From Phascolarctobacterium sp. (GTDB lineage Bacteria > Bacillota > Negativicutes > Acidaminococcales > Acidaminococcaceae): DNA of 64,000 bases. Position 1 is the first letter of the stretch. Every line of letters starts with the position of its first letter. Both the position numbers and the translations under genes were made by a program. This document shows, in pieces, positions 17,374-26,119 of this stretch. Below the pieces are notes generated by a model. That model worked only from the letters and a program-made list of their open reading frames with translations, made no database searches and was not told the origin of the DNA. The DNA is taken from NCBI GenBank assembly GCA_020024105.1, contig JAHHUH010000001.1, positions 1 through 64,000 of the forward strand, read 5' to 3'.

Positions 17374-18141
17374 TTAAAGCACCTGGTCCAAGCCGTATAC
17401 TAAGCCTTCAGCCTCCATAATCTTGCGGCAACCCAAAGCTACGCCGGGCATATAGCATTCACGATTGATGGGGTCAGTACTGATTTTCAGGGTCTCGCCC
17501 TGTCCACCAAACACTACCTCCTGGGAAGCAATATAACCGGGCAGGCGCAGGCTATGAATTTTCATACCCTCGTAATCAGCGCCACGACAGCCGGCCATAG
17601 TTTCTCTTTCCTCAGGATGCCCCTGACGCATAGCCTGCCGTACCTCGGCAATCTTCTGAGCAGTAATGATAGCTGTACCAGAGGGTGCATCCAATTTATT
17701 ATCGTGATGCTTTTCAATAATTTCCACATGGTGGAAGTATTTAGCAGCCTCACAGACTAATTTCATCATCACTACAGCACCTAAAGCAAAATTAGGCGCA
17801 ATCAAAGCAGCCGTATGGTGTGCACGTGCCAGGCTGTCCACCTCAGCCAAATCTTCCTTAGTGAAGCCGGTAGTACCTACTACTGCACGTACACCCTGAG
17901 TCAGAATAACACGCAAATTACCCATAACCACGTCAGGACGGGTAAAGTCCACCACTACATCCGGTCGGCAGGTAGCCAAGGCCTGCTTCAAATCGGTAGT
18001 CACAGGAATATCAGTACCCAACAGGCTACCAGCCTTTGCATCCACCGCACCTACTAATTCTAAATCAGCCTCAGCCAAAACCTTTTTAACAACCTCGCTA
18101 CCCATACGGCCCAAGGCTCCATTTACTAAAACACGAATCAT
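17374..18141 (-). CDS. dapB: 4-hydroxy-tetrahydrodipicolinate reductase
   Basis: A 255-residue reductase. It starts MIRVLVNGALGRMGSEV with a dinucleotide-binding loop. The family motif 'IIEKHHDNKLDAPSGTA' with the catalytic His pair and Lys lies near residue 150. It reduces the DapA product towards diaminopimelate, needed for lysine and peptidoglycan. The ATG at 18141 is preferred because AGGAG lies 9 nt upstream; an upstream GTG at 18150 would overlap that site. It is the first gene after the lysine riboswitch. Confidence 0.95.
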   Translation of the reverse strand: MIRVLVNGALGRMGSEVVKKVLAEADLELVGAVDAKAGSLLGTDIPVTTDLKQALATCRPDVVVDFTRPDVVMGNLRVILTQGVRAVVGTTGFTKEDLAEVDSLARAHHTAALIAPNFALGAVVMMKLVCEAAKYFHHVEIIEKHHDNKLDAPSGTAIITAQKIAEVRQAMRQGHPEERETMAGCRGADYEGMKIHSLRLPGYIASQEVVFGGQGETLKISTDPINRECYMPGVALGCRKIMEAEGLVYGLDQVL

Positions 18142-18249
18142 GCCCTTCACTCCTCATCTTTATCTGTTCTTCAAGGCTGCTTACGCAGCTACGATAATTA
18201 TCGGCATAGCCGGGATTTATACCCACCCAGCAGGCACTACTATAAAAAA

Positions 18250-18278
18250 TGCCGCTGAGAAGGCTTCTCAACGGCAAC
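18250..18278 (-). terminator. Intrinsic terminator of the lysine riboswitch
   Basis: TGCCGTTGAGAAG pairs with CTTCTCAGCGGCA on the minus strand and six T follow. It lies between the aptamer and dapB, so the switch probably acts by transcription termination. Confidence 0.9.
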
Positions 18279-18294
18279 AATTCTTAGTTAGTTT

Positions 18295-18460
18295 CTGTCG
18301 AGATAGCCCTCCGCCATTCGCAAACGGCGACAGTCCGGCAGTTTTCGCTGAACGGACCAGCACGATAGCACGGCTGTTATCGTACTTCGGCGTAGGCCCC
18401 TTCACCTGCTTCTTTGCTCCCGCTCCACAAGCTACTCATGCTTTCCGCGCCTCTATCCTA
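18295..18460 (-). promoter_or_regulatory. Lysine riboswitch (L-box) upstream of dapB
   Basis: Read on the minus strand the leader has the L-box core: AGAGGCGCG at its 5' end, AGTA, a GCCGAAG block, GCTGG, ACTGTCG and GGAGGGCTATCTC that closes the P1 stem with GATAGAGG. When lysine binds, the downstream terminator should form and shut off dapB-asd-lysC-dapA. Ends are estimated from the P1 arms. Confidence 0.92.
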
Positions 18461-18479
18461 TAAAAATCACTACGCTAAA

Positions 18480-18508
18480 ATTATAATACGGCTATACACC
18501 ATTGTCAA
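18480..18508 (-). promoter_or_regulatory. Consensus promoter of the dap operon
   Basis: TTGACA (18503-18508) and TATAAT (18480-18485) on the minus strand with exactly 17 nt between them. Both hexamers are perfect. Confidence 0.93.
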
Positions 18509-18574
18509 ATAAGCTGGATAAACTAGCAAAAATATTCAGTATACAAGCCTAATTTGTAATAATTTAACATTATT

Positions 18575-19027
18575 TTACTTACTAGTGCTACCAAAGCCGC
18601 CGCCACGGACTGCTTTTACCATCCGGTTATCACCATCAGCTACCAGATATTTATAAAAAATTCCTTGAGCAAAGCGTTCACCGACAGGCAGGGTCAAAGC
18701 CTCTTCCTGGGTATTTTGCAAGGCCACCAGGATATGGCCCTCATTATCCGGATTATTATAATAATCAGAGTCAATGATGCCCACATTATTTACCAGGAAC
18801 AAGCCTTTTTTAACAGCCATGCTGGAACGGATGTGTATGCCCAAAAATTCATCGGGCAGCATATAAGCCTTCACGCCAGTAGCTACCATGGTTATTTTTC
18901 CCGGCTCCAGAGTAACTGCCTCCGGCAGGTAAAAATCATAGCCGGCAGAGTTTTCAGTCTGTCTTGTAGGCAGGGAGAAATTCTTTCCCTCATATTCACT
19001 AATCTTTTCAAAGCCTCTTAATGCCAT
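18575..19027 (-). CDS. dut: dUTP diphosphatase family protein
   Basis: A 150-residue trimeric-type dUTPase that hydrolyses dUTP to dUMP and keeps uracil out of DNA. The five motifs are recognisable: SAGYDFYLP, IRSSMAVKKG, NNVGIIDSDYYNN, GERFAQGIF and the C-terminal RGGGFGSTSK. Motif 3 is longer than in the E. coli enzyme, like other Firmicute variants. AGGAGTAGG precedes the ATG. It lies after pnp, separated by a terminator. Confidence 0.9.
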   Translation of the reverse strand: MALRGFEKISEYEGKNFSLPTRQTENSAGYDFYLPEAVTLEPGKITMVATGVKAYMLPDEFLGIHIRSSMAVKKGLFLVNNVGIIDSDYYNNPDNEGHILVALQNTQEEALTLPVGERFAQGIFYKYLVADGDNRMVKAVRGGGFGSTSK

Positions 19028-19042
19028 TTTTCCTACTCCTAT

Positions 19043-19071
19043 AAAAAAGGGCAGAGAATCAACTCTGCCCT
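19043..19071 (-). terminator. Rho-independent terminator after pnp
   Basis: GGGCAGAGTT and AATCTCTGCCC form a stem on the minus strand, followed by six T. It is just upstream of dut. Confidence 0.88.
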
Positions 19072-19094
19072 CTAAATTATCTCTGCTTCCCTGC

Positions 19095-21182
19095 TTATTT
19101 TGCCAAGCCTTTAGTCAAAACTGCTTTACGAGAAAGGTTGATACGGCCCTTGTTGTCGATTTCAGTAACCTTAACAACGATTTCGTCACCTACGGAAACT
19201 ACATCCTCTACCTTTTCTACACGTTCAGTAGAAAGTTGAGAGATATGTACTAAGCCTTCCTTACCAGGGAGGATTTCTACGAAAGCACCAAAGTTCATCA
19301 GACGGGTTACTTTACCAGTATAGGTCTTGCCAACTTCAGCGTCAGCAGTAATACCGTTAATCATATCGATTGCTTTATAAGCAGACTCGCTGTTAACAGC
19401 TGCAATGAAGATTTTACCAGTATCATCGATATCAATCTTTGCACCGGTTTCTTCAACGATTTTCTTAATAGTTTTGCCGCCAGGTCCAATTACCTTGCTA
19501 ATCTTATCGGGATCAACATTGATGGTGGTAATTTTCGGAGCGTAGGGGGACAATTCCTTACGAGGCTCGCTGATGCATTCCATCATTTTGCCCATGATGA
19601 ATTCACGGCCACGCTTAGCCTGTGCCAAAGCCTGGGTGAAGATATCCTTGTTGATACCATCAATCTTGATATCCATCTGCATAGCGGTAATACCATGTTC
19701 AGTACCAGCTACCTTAAAGTCCATATCGCCCAAAGCATCCTCCAGGCCTTGAATATCGGTCAAAATGGTGAAGTCCTCGCCATCCTTGACCAGACCCATG
19801 GCAACACCTGCTACAGGAGCTTTAATAGGTACACCTGCATCCATCAGGGACAGGGTGCTTGCGCAAACACTACCCATGGAGGAGGAGCCGTTGGATTCCA
19901 ATACTTCGGAAACCAGGCGGATTGCATAGGGGAACTCGTCCTCAGAAGGAATAACCGGACGCAATGCGCGTTCTGCCAAAGCACCATGACCAATTTCACG
20001 ACGGCCGGGGCTACGCAAGGGTTTGGTTTCGCCTACGCTGTAGGGCGGGAAGTTATAATGGTGAATGTAACGTTTGGTTTCTTCAGCACCAAGTCCATCC
20101 AGCACCTGTGCCTCACGGAGAGGAGCTAAAGCCAAAACGTTCAAAATCTGAGTTTGGCCACGGGTGAAGAGGGAGCTGCCATGGGGGCGAGCCAAAAGAC
20201 CTACTTCACAGGTTACCTTACGTACTTCATCTAATTGACGGCCGTCAGGACGGATTTTATCCACGGAGATGGTACGACGAACGATTTTCTTAACCAGCTT
20301 TTGGGTGATATAAGCAACATCCTTAGCATTATCAGGATATTTTTCCAGGAATACTTCTGCGATTTCTGCTTTAACCTTAGCAACGTTTTCTTCACGTTCC
20401 AGCTTATTAGCATCCATCAGAGCATCCTTCAATTTTTGAGCACCATATTCTTCGATTTCGGCAACCATCTCTTCAGGAGGAGCATAGAAGGGAACTTCCA
20501 TCTTTTCCTTACCAATTTCAGCAACGATTTTTTCCTGGAATTCTACCAGTTGTTTAATAATATCGTGGCCGAACCAGATAGCATCCAGCATGGTCTGCTC
20601 GGAAACCTCTTGTGCGCCTGCTTCTACCATCAGGATTGCATCCTTGGTACCAGCAACAGCCAGGTTCAATTCGCTTACCTTAGCCTGTTCCACAGTCGGG
20701 TTTACGATAAACTGGCCATCAATCAGGCCTACGCGTACGCCTGCGATAGGACCTTCAAACGGAATATCAGAAATGGACAATGCACAGGAAGCACCAATCA
20801 TAGCCGGCATATCCGGAGCATTATCAGGATCAACGGATACTGCAGTTGCTACGATTTGTACGTCATTGTGGTAACCTTCGGGGAACATCGGACGAATAGG
20901 ACGGTCGATTAGGCGACTAGTCAAAATAGCTTGCTCACTGGGACGACCTTCACGTTTAATAAAACCGCCAGGAATTTTACCTACGGCATACATTTTTTCT
21001 TCAAAATCTACGGTCAAAGGGAAAAAGTCTACACCCTCACGTGGGGTTTTGGTACCGGTAACTGCAACTACTACTGCAGTGTCACCGTAACGAACTAAAA
21101 CAGCGCCATTTGCTTGCTTAGCAATCTTGCCGGCTTCGATAGTCAAGGTTCTGCCGCCAAGATCCATGCTGTAACTATGCAT
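19095..21182 (-). CDS. pnp: Polyribonucleotide nucleotidyltransferase (PNPase)
   Basis: A 695-residue 3'-5' phosphorolytic exoribonuclease. It has two RNase PH-like domains (residues about 10-215 and 310-545), a KH domain with GPGGKTIKKI near 563, and an S1 domain with 'GKVTRLMNFGAFVEILPGKEGLVHIS' near 625. The length is typical. GAGGAGG precedes the ATG. Confidence 0.97.
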   Translation of the reverse strand: MHSYSMDLGGRTLTIEAGKIAKQANGAVLVRYGDTAVVVAVTGTKTPREGVDFFPLTVDFEEKMYAVGKIPGGFIKREGRPSEQAILTSRLIDRPIRPMFPEGYHNDVQIVATAVSVDPDNAPDMPAMIGASCALSISDIPFEGPIAGVRVGLIDGQFIVNPTVEQAKVSELNLAVAGTKDAILMVEAGAQEVSEQTMLDAIWFGHDIIKQLVEFQEKIVAEIGKEKMEVPFYAPPEEMVAEIEEYGAQKLKDALMDANKLEREENVAKVKAEIAEVFLEKYPDNAKDVAYITQKLVKKIVRRTISVDKIRPDGRQLDEVRKVTCEVGLLARPHGSSLFTRGQTQILNVLALAPLREAQVLDGLGAEETKRYIHHYNFPPYSVGETKPLRSPGRREIGHGALAERALRPVIPSEDEFPYAIRLVSEVLESNGSSSMGSVCASTLSLMDAGVPIKAPVAGVAMGLVKDGEDFTILTDIQGLEDALGDMDFKVAGTEHGITAMQMDIKIDGINKDIFTQALAQAKRGREFIMGKMMECISEPRKELSPYAPKITTINVDPDKISKVIGPGGKTIKKIVEETGAKIDIDDTGKIFIAAVNSESAYKAIDMINGITADAEVGKTYTGKVTRLMNFGAFVEILPGKEGLVHISQLSTERVEKVEDVVSVGDEIVVKVTEIDNKGRINLSRKAVLTKGLAK

Positions 21183-21288
21183 ATAAAATGCCTCCTCTAT
21201 CTTTTATCATTAGATGTACCTTGTTCTATTCTACATAGATTGAAAAATTCCTCTTATAATTCAAATTATTTATAATTTTTTTATGACT

Positions 21289-22275
21289 TTAGCGAACCAC
21301 TCCTTGAGCACGCAGCTGTCGGAGATAATCCTCCATGCTAATCATGCCCTGGGCCCGCCCCATCTGGATGTAGCTGGGCAGCTGCTGCAGCTTGTCCTCC
21401 CTAATCAGATTACTGAGTGCCGGCGTCCGGAGCAGAAGCTCAAAGGCGGCTACCCTCCCATGCCCTGTAGCTCTGGGCAGCAGCTCCTGACAGCAGACAG
21501 CTTGTAAACAGCTGGCCAGCTGATTCTTGATCAGCCCTGCATGTTGGGGAAAACTATCCACAATACGGCTGATAGCGGCCACGGCATTCTGGGTATGGAG
21601 GGTAGCAAAAACCAGATGTCCTGTTTCCGCCGCAGTCAAGGCCGTCGCCATGGCTTCCTCGTCCCGAAGCTCCCCTACCAGAATCACGTCCGGGTCCTCA
21701 CGTAGGGCAGTACGTAAACCTGAAGCAAAGCTCTGCGTATCCCGCCCCACCTCTCTCTGACTAAACAACGAGCCTTGGGAAACATGCAGGTATTCAATGG
21801 GTTCCTCCAAGGTAATAATATGAAGGTGCTGCTCCTGGTTGATTTTTTCCAGGAGCGCTGCCAAAGTGGTGGATTTACCACTACCAGTAGCACCACAAAC
21901 CAGGACCAGGCCCTCCCGCAGGTGCACAGTCCGACAAAGCGCCAACGGCAGCCCCAGCTCTGCACAGCTGGGAATGTTCTGCTGCAGCAGTCTGATGACC
22001 ACCGTCCGCTGAGCACCTGCCAGATAGGCATTTACACGATAGCGGCAGCCCTCCCCATCCGTGTACGCGGCGTCCAGCTCTCCCAGCTGGGCTAGAGTCT
22101 TCCTTGCCCCAGGCTCCAGCAGCTGAGCTAAAAGCCTTTCCATATCCTCACCGGTCAGCGGTGGCAAAGAGAGGGGCTGTAGGCAGCCATCCACCCGGAC
22201 AAAGGGCGGAAGACCTGGATGTAAATGTAAATCCGAAGCCCCCAGCTGACGTGCGCTTCTTAAATAGCTATCCAT
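21289..22275 (-). CDS. pilT: PilT-type twitching/retraction ATPase
   Basis: A 328-residue hexameric secretion ATPase. Walker A is GATGSGKST near residue 129. The Asp box 'TLEEPIEYLH', Walker B 'DVILVGELRD', and the His box 'TGHLVFATLHT' follow. The short N-terminus 'LGASDLHLHPG' is PilT-like rather than PilB-like. In type IV pili this ATPase depolymerises the fibre. It follows the GspE/PilB-like gene by 11 nt. GGAGG lies 7 nt before the ATG. Confidence 0.88.
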   Translation of the reverse strand: MDSYLRSARQLGASDLHLHPGLPPFVRVDGCLQPLSLPPLTGEDMERLLAQLLEPGARKTLAQLGELDAAYTDGEGCRYRVNAYLAGAQRTVVIRLLQQNIPSCAELGLPLALCRTVHLREGLVLVCGATGSGKSTTLAALLEKINQEQHLHIITLEEPIEYLHVSQGSLFSQREVGRDTQSFASGLRTALREDPDVILVGELRDEEAMATALTAAETGHLVFATLHTQNAVAAISRIVDSFPQHAGLIKNQLASCLQAVCCQELLPRATGHGRVAAFELLLRTPALSNLIREDKLQQLPSYIQMGRAQGMISMEDYLRQLRAQGVVR

Positions 22276-22286
22276 ATTTCCGCCTC

Positions 22287-23498
22287 CTAAAAAGCTACCT
22301 GACGGACCAGCTCAGCCACAGTGGTCCTGCCCTGCAGTACCTTGGTCACAGCATCCTGGAAAAGGTCGATAAAGCCCTGTTGTGAAGCAACGGCCAGTAA
22401 AGCCTTCTCCTCTGCTTTCCGGCTGATAAGATTTCTTATGATAGCATCCACCAGCAAAAGCTCCTGTACAGCCAGACGTCCCTTGTAGCCGCTGCCATGG
22501 CAATATTCACAGCCACTCCCTTCCTCCAGCAGCAGTTCCTGCTCCAAGGGCTGCCGTAGGTACTGCTTTTCTCCCCTGGTAGCAGGACGGGTATGTCTGC
22601 AGTGAGGGCACACCTGGCGGAGTAGGCGCTGCCCTACAACTCCTCGCAGAGCGGAGGCTACCAGAAAGGGCTCAATTCCCAAATCCACTAAACGGGTGAC
22701 AGCACCTACGGCATCATTGGTATGGAGAGTACTAAAAACCAGATGTCCGGTTAAGGCTGCCTGCACAGCAATTTCCGCTGTTTCCCGGTCACGAATTTCA
22801 CCTACCATAATAATATTCGGATCCTGTCGCACAATGGAACGCAGGCCGCTGGCAAAGGTCAGGCCAATTTTTTTATTTACGGCTACCTGGTTAATACCGG
22901 GCAGCAGATACTCCACCGGGTCCTCAATCGTGATAATATTTTTCTCGGGAACATTCAAAAGCTGCAGGGTAGCATAAAGAGTAGTGGACTTGCCGCTCCC
23001 CGTCGGTCCAGTCACCAGAATCATCCCGTGGGGAGCACGGTAAAGCTTCTCGTAGTTTGCCAGATTAGTAGCAGTAAAGCTCAACCCCTGCAAATCCAGT
23101 AAAGCACCATCCCGGTCCAAAAGACGGATAACCATCTTCTCCCCGTGTATTGTTGGAAGCGTAGAAATACGCACATCCAGCTTTTTCTCTCCAAAATTGA
23201 ATTCTGCACGTCCGTCCTGGGGCAGGCGCTGCTCTGCAATGTCTAGATCACTTAAAACCTTGCAACGGGAGAGCAGCTGACGGTGCTTCTCCAGGGATAG
23301 TTCAGCCACCACCTGTAAAAAGCCATCCACACGCAGACGAACCCTGCTCCCTCTTTCCAAGGGCTCAATATGAATATCACTGGCGCCCTGCTCCATGGCA
23401 TACTGGAGCAGCCACTGGACATAATTAATGATCTGGGCCTCGTCAGCAACCTGCACCTCACCACTACTGAGGATATTGCTCAATCCGTATTTTTTCAT
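22287..23498 (-). CDS. GspE/PilB-type assembly ATPase lacking the N1 domain
   Basis: A 403-residue type II/IV secretion ATPase. Visible are 'GASDIHIEPLERGSRVRLRVDG', Walker A GPTGSGKST near residue 175, 'TIEDPVEYLLPG', Walker B 'NIIMVGEIRDRET', 'TGHLVFSTLHTNDA' and a zinc-binding CxxC pair (CPHC and CEYC) typical of the assembly ATPases. Full-length PilB or GspE is about 500-570 residues; this one starts straight at the catalytic N2 part and lacks the N1 domain that normally docks to the platform. It pairs with pilT and is divergent from the GspC-like gene and secretin. Confidence 0.88.
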   Translation of the reverse strand: MKKYGLSNILSSGEVQVADEAQIINYVQWLLQYAMEQGASDIHIEPLERGSRVRLRVDGFLQVVAELSLEKHRQLLSRCKVLSDLDIAEQRLPQDGRAEFNFGEKKLDVRISTLPTIHGEKMVIRLLDRDGALLDLQGLSFTATNLANYEKLYRAPHGMILVTGPTGSGKSTTLYATLQLLNVPEKNIITIEDPVEYLLPGINQVAVNKKIGLTFASGLRSIVRQDPNIIMVGEIRDRETAEIAVQAALTGHLVFSTLHTNDAVGAVTRLVDLGIEPFLVASALRGVVGQRLLRQVCPHCRHTRPATRGEKQYLRQPLEQELLLEEGSGCEYCHGSGYKGRLAVQELLLVDAIIRNLISRKAEEKALLAVASQQGFIDLFQDAVTKVLQGRTTVAELVRQVAF

Positions 23499-23555
23499 AC
23501 CTTTAGCCTCTCTTTATTAATAATTTATCTCTATTTTATCACTCTATTAAAAAAT

Positions 23556-23584
23556 ATACTATAAATCTTCTGAATTTTCCGCAA
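23556..23584 (-). promoter_or_regulatory. Probable promoter of gspE-pilT
   Basis: TTGCGG (23579-23584) and TAGTAT (23556-23561) on the minus strand with a 17-nt spacer. Confidence 0.5.
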
Positions 23585-23590
23585 AAGTTC

Positions 23591-23619
23591 TTGTATCAGT
23601 AGTAAGATTAGCCTATAAT
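23591..23619 (+). promoter_or_regulatory. Probable promoter of the gspC-secretin pair
   Basis: TTGTAT (23591-23596) and TATAAT (23614-23619) with a 17-nt spacer, 42 nt before the first start codon. It is back-to-back with the gspE promoter. Confidence 0.75.
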
Positions 23620-23661
23620 AAAGATATATTACTAATTGAGTTCTGAAACGGAGATGATTAT

Positions 23662-24108
23662 TTGCTCAAAAAAGGCCACGCCTACCTTTTACCCCTGATC
23701 CTTGGGTGCTTCATCTTAGGCTGCTTTCAGCTCTTCCTGGCTAATTATTTTTTGCAGGTGGACGGGGATTTCTCGACCATCCCACCACTACAACGTCATT
23801 TAGCTACGCCACAGCCGACTAAACAGCCACAGCGTCTGGGCCCACAGGACCCCAATCCCTTCTTCACCATACTGACGGAGGAACAGGAAATTCAGGCGCT
23901 TCCCCCTCGCCAGCAGGCCCTACGCTTAACCGGTATTATTACCAGGGGTGCACAGCACTATGCCCTGATTGAATATGGCGGTAGCAGTCAGCTGTATACC
24001 CTTGGTGACCAGCTGGGCGCCTATCGGCTGCACACCATCAACTCCCAACAGGTTATTCTGCACGGAGAACAGGAAGAAATTTGTCTAGTAATGGAAAAGA
24101 GGCCCTAA
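23662..24108 (+). CDS. GspC/PilP-like inner-membrane protein
   Basis: A 148-residue protein with a single membrane anchor at residues about 8-30. A proline-rich linker follows, and then a small homology-region domain, 'LRLTGIITRGAQHYALIEYGGSSQLYTLGDQLGAYRLHTINSQQVIL'. This is the pattern of GspC or PilP, which link inner-membrane parts to the secretin. The start is TTG with GGAG 8 nt upstream. It overlaps the secretin gene; recognition rests on the pattern and on the neighbour, so the name is provisional. Confidence 0.7.
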   Translation: MLKKGHAYLLPLILGCFILGCFQLFLANYFLQVDGDFSTIPPLQRHLATPQPTKQPQRLGPQDPNPFFTILTEEQEIQALPPRQQALRLTGIITRGAQHYALIEYGGSSQLYTLGDQLGAYRLHTINSQQVILHGEQEEICLVMEKRP

Positions 24109-25412
24109 TTACGAAAAAACTATTCTCCCTTTGTCTTAGCTGTCTCCTGGCCCTTAGTACACCAGCCGCAGCAGAAAATATCAGTCTTACCATTCATAAC
24201 GGAGAGCTGGCGGAGGTACTGCATGCCCTGGCCCGAGTTTCCCAAAAAAATATTATCGTTGATGATTCCGTCAAGGGTAGGATAACCCTGGATTTACAAG
24301 CTGTTCCCTGGGACAGGGCCCTGGATATTATTGCCCGTACCAAAGGCCTGGCCTATCAGGAAAGAGCCGGCGTCCTCATGGTAACCTCCCAGGAAAAGCT
24401 TAGCGACTACTGGCGGGAGCTCGGTATCTACCATCTTAATTACAGCTCCGCTCAGGAAGTGACTCCCACTCTGAAGGAGCTCTTTCCACAAAATAGATTA
24501 GTTTATGACCTGACCAATAACCTGCTCCTCTTCCAGGGAACGCCCCAGGAGCAGCGACAATTACAGCAGGCCCTAAAACAGCTGGACCTGCCCACCAAAC
24601 AGGTAACCTTGGAGGCCAAGCTCTTAGCCATTAATACGGAAGCTGCTAAAAATGCAGGGCTGACCTGGCAATGGGATAAAATTCCTCAAAAGGTCTCCTC
24701 TACTACGGAGCATGACCAGAACCGGGAAGATTTACAGGGTAATTTTAATTTTTGGCATGGCTACGCCTTTAAATTCAATGCTACCCTGAACGCCTTATTA
24801 GCTCAGGGCAAGGCCAGACTCTTAGCTACCCCCAGTATCATCACCATTCCCGGCAAGGAGGCCAGTATTTTTATTGGTGACCATATTCCCGTACAAACAG
24901 AAAAGCACGACCAGGGTGGCAGCTATACGACTACGGAATATCTGGATGCCGGTATCAAGCTGACCTATACGCCCATAGTCAGCGAGGACGGGAAAATGGT
25001 TACAGCCAATGTACGCACAGAGGTAAGCACCCCCACCCTCGTCAGCGAAATGCTGAATTACAAGATTACCAGCCGCATGGCTACCACCAACGTCCGTCTG
25101 CTGAGCGGAGAAACCCTGATTATCGGAGGCTTGATTAACGAAGAGGAGCAAAAAAGCCTCCAGGAGGTTCCCCTCCTCAGCAAAATTCCCCTTTTAGGCG
25201 AGCTCTTTAAGAACCGTACCCGGCGCAAGGCCAAAACTGAAGTAATTATGCTTCTGACGCCCCATGTTACAGAAGCAGGCCAGGCCCCCACCATCTATGC
25301 CAATCCACCAACTACCACTGACGCCGTAAAAGCCTCCGGTAATGGTGAGATAGCGAAAACGGTCCATCAGCCCATGGCTCCAGAAGATACGGCCCCTCCT
25401 GACCCATCATAA
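24081..25412 (+). CDS. Secretin (GspD/PilQ family)
   Basis: A secretin of about 430-443 residues that forms the outer-membrane gate. It has a signal peptide ending PAAAE, an STN-like domain ('VLHALARVSQKNIIVDDSVKGRITL'), an N1-type repeat to about residue 170, and the secretin core with 'LLATPSIITIPGKEASIFIGDHIPV' and 'LLSGETLIIGGLI ... VPLLSKIPLLGELF'. It is short, with few N domains. The start is uncertain: TTG at 24081 follows AGGAAG by 4 nt, while an ATT at 24108 overlaps the upstream stop (TAATT) and gives a more usual signal peptide. Confidence 0.85.
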   Translation: MSSNGKEALITKKLFSLCLSCLLALSTPAAAENISLTIHNGELAEVLHALARVSQKNIIVDDSVKGRITLDLQAVPWDRALDIIARTKGLAYQERAGVLMVTSQEKLSDYWRELGIYHLNYSSAQEVTPTLKELFPQNRLVYDLTNNLLLFQGTPQEQRQLQQALKQLDLPTKQVTLEAKLLAINTEAAKNAGLTWQWDKIPQKVSSTTEHDQNREDLQGNFNFWHGYAFKFNATLNALLAQGKARLLATPSIITIPGKEASIFIGDHIPVQTEKHDQGGSYTTTEYLDAGIKLTYTPIVSEDGKMVTANVRTEVSTPTLVSEMLNYKITSRMATTNVRLLSGETLIIGGLINEEEQKSLQEVPLLSKIPLLGELFKNRTRRKAKTEVIMLLTPHVTEAGQAPTIYANPPTTTDAVKASGNGEIAKTVHQPMAPEDTAPPDPS

Positions 25413-25441
25413 AAATTTAAAATTCCTAGCGCAAATAAAAA

Positions 25442-25469
25442 ACTCCGTTGTTTTAAAAACAACGGAGTC
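25442..25469. terminator. Bidirectional terminator between secretin and thiE
   Basis: ACTCCGTTGTT pairs with AACAACGGAGT. T-rich sequence follows on the plus strand and A-rich sequence precedes it, so it can serve both convergent genes. Confidence 0.85.
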
Positions 25470-25491
25470 TCTTTATGCAGCAGATTAATTC

Positions 25492-26118
25492 TCAGCTACG
25501 AGCCTGCTCATAGGTCTTCCGAAAAAGCTCCACCTGTCGGCGGATATCCTGAGCACCCAGAATACCGCTGATGATGGCGGCACCATCTGCTCCAGTGGCC
25601 AATACCTGGTCATAATTAGCCAACTTGACACCACCAATACCTACCATGGGCAGGTCCACTGCCTGACGGATAGCGGCCAGGCCCTCCAGTCCTAACGTCC
25701 GGACATTGGTTTTCGTAGTACTACCAAAAACCGCACCACAGCCCAGATAATCTGCACCATCAGCCACAGCCCGAAGCGCCTCCTCCGGATTATGGGCCGA
25801 AACGCCAACGAGATAGTCCGGTCCGAGAATACGACGGGCCACGGCACAGGGTAAATCCTCCTGACCCAAATGGACCCCGGCGGCTCCTACAGCCATCGCC
25901 ACGTCCAGACGGTCATTAATAATCAAGGGTACAGCATAACGGTCGCACAGCAGCTTCAGTTGCAAAGCTTCAGCATACATAGCGCCCCCGCCCATATCCT
26001 TATTGCGGTACTGAACCAGAGTTACCCCGCCCTGCAATGCCTCCTCTACGGCAGGCATCAGCTCGCGTCCCTGCAGACAGTCCGTATCCGTTACCAGATA
26101 AATGTGATAATCCACCAT
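25492..26118 (-). CDS. thiE: Thiamine-phosphate synthase
   Basis: A 208-residue TIM-barrel enzyme that joins the pyrimidine and thiazole halves of thiamine. Seen are 'LVQYRNKDM' (pyrophosphate/Lys region), 'LIINDRLDVAMAVGAAGVHLGQEDLP', 'GVSAHNPEEA' and 'VFGSTTKTN'. It is the last gene of thiD-thiM-thiE and starts 1 nt after thiM ends. Confidence 0.95.
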   Translation of the reverse strand: MVDYHIYLVTDTDCLQGRELMPAVEEALQGGVTLVQYRNKDMGGGAMYAEALQLKLLCDRYAVPLIINDRLDVAMAVGAAGVHLGQEDLPCAVARRILGPDYLVGVSAHNPEEALRAVADGADYLGCGAVFGSTTKTNVRTLGLEGLAAIRQAVDLPMVGIGGVKLANYDQVLATGADGAAIISGILGAQDIRRQVELFRKTYEQARS

Positions 26119-26119
26119 T

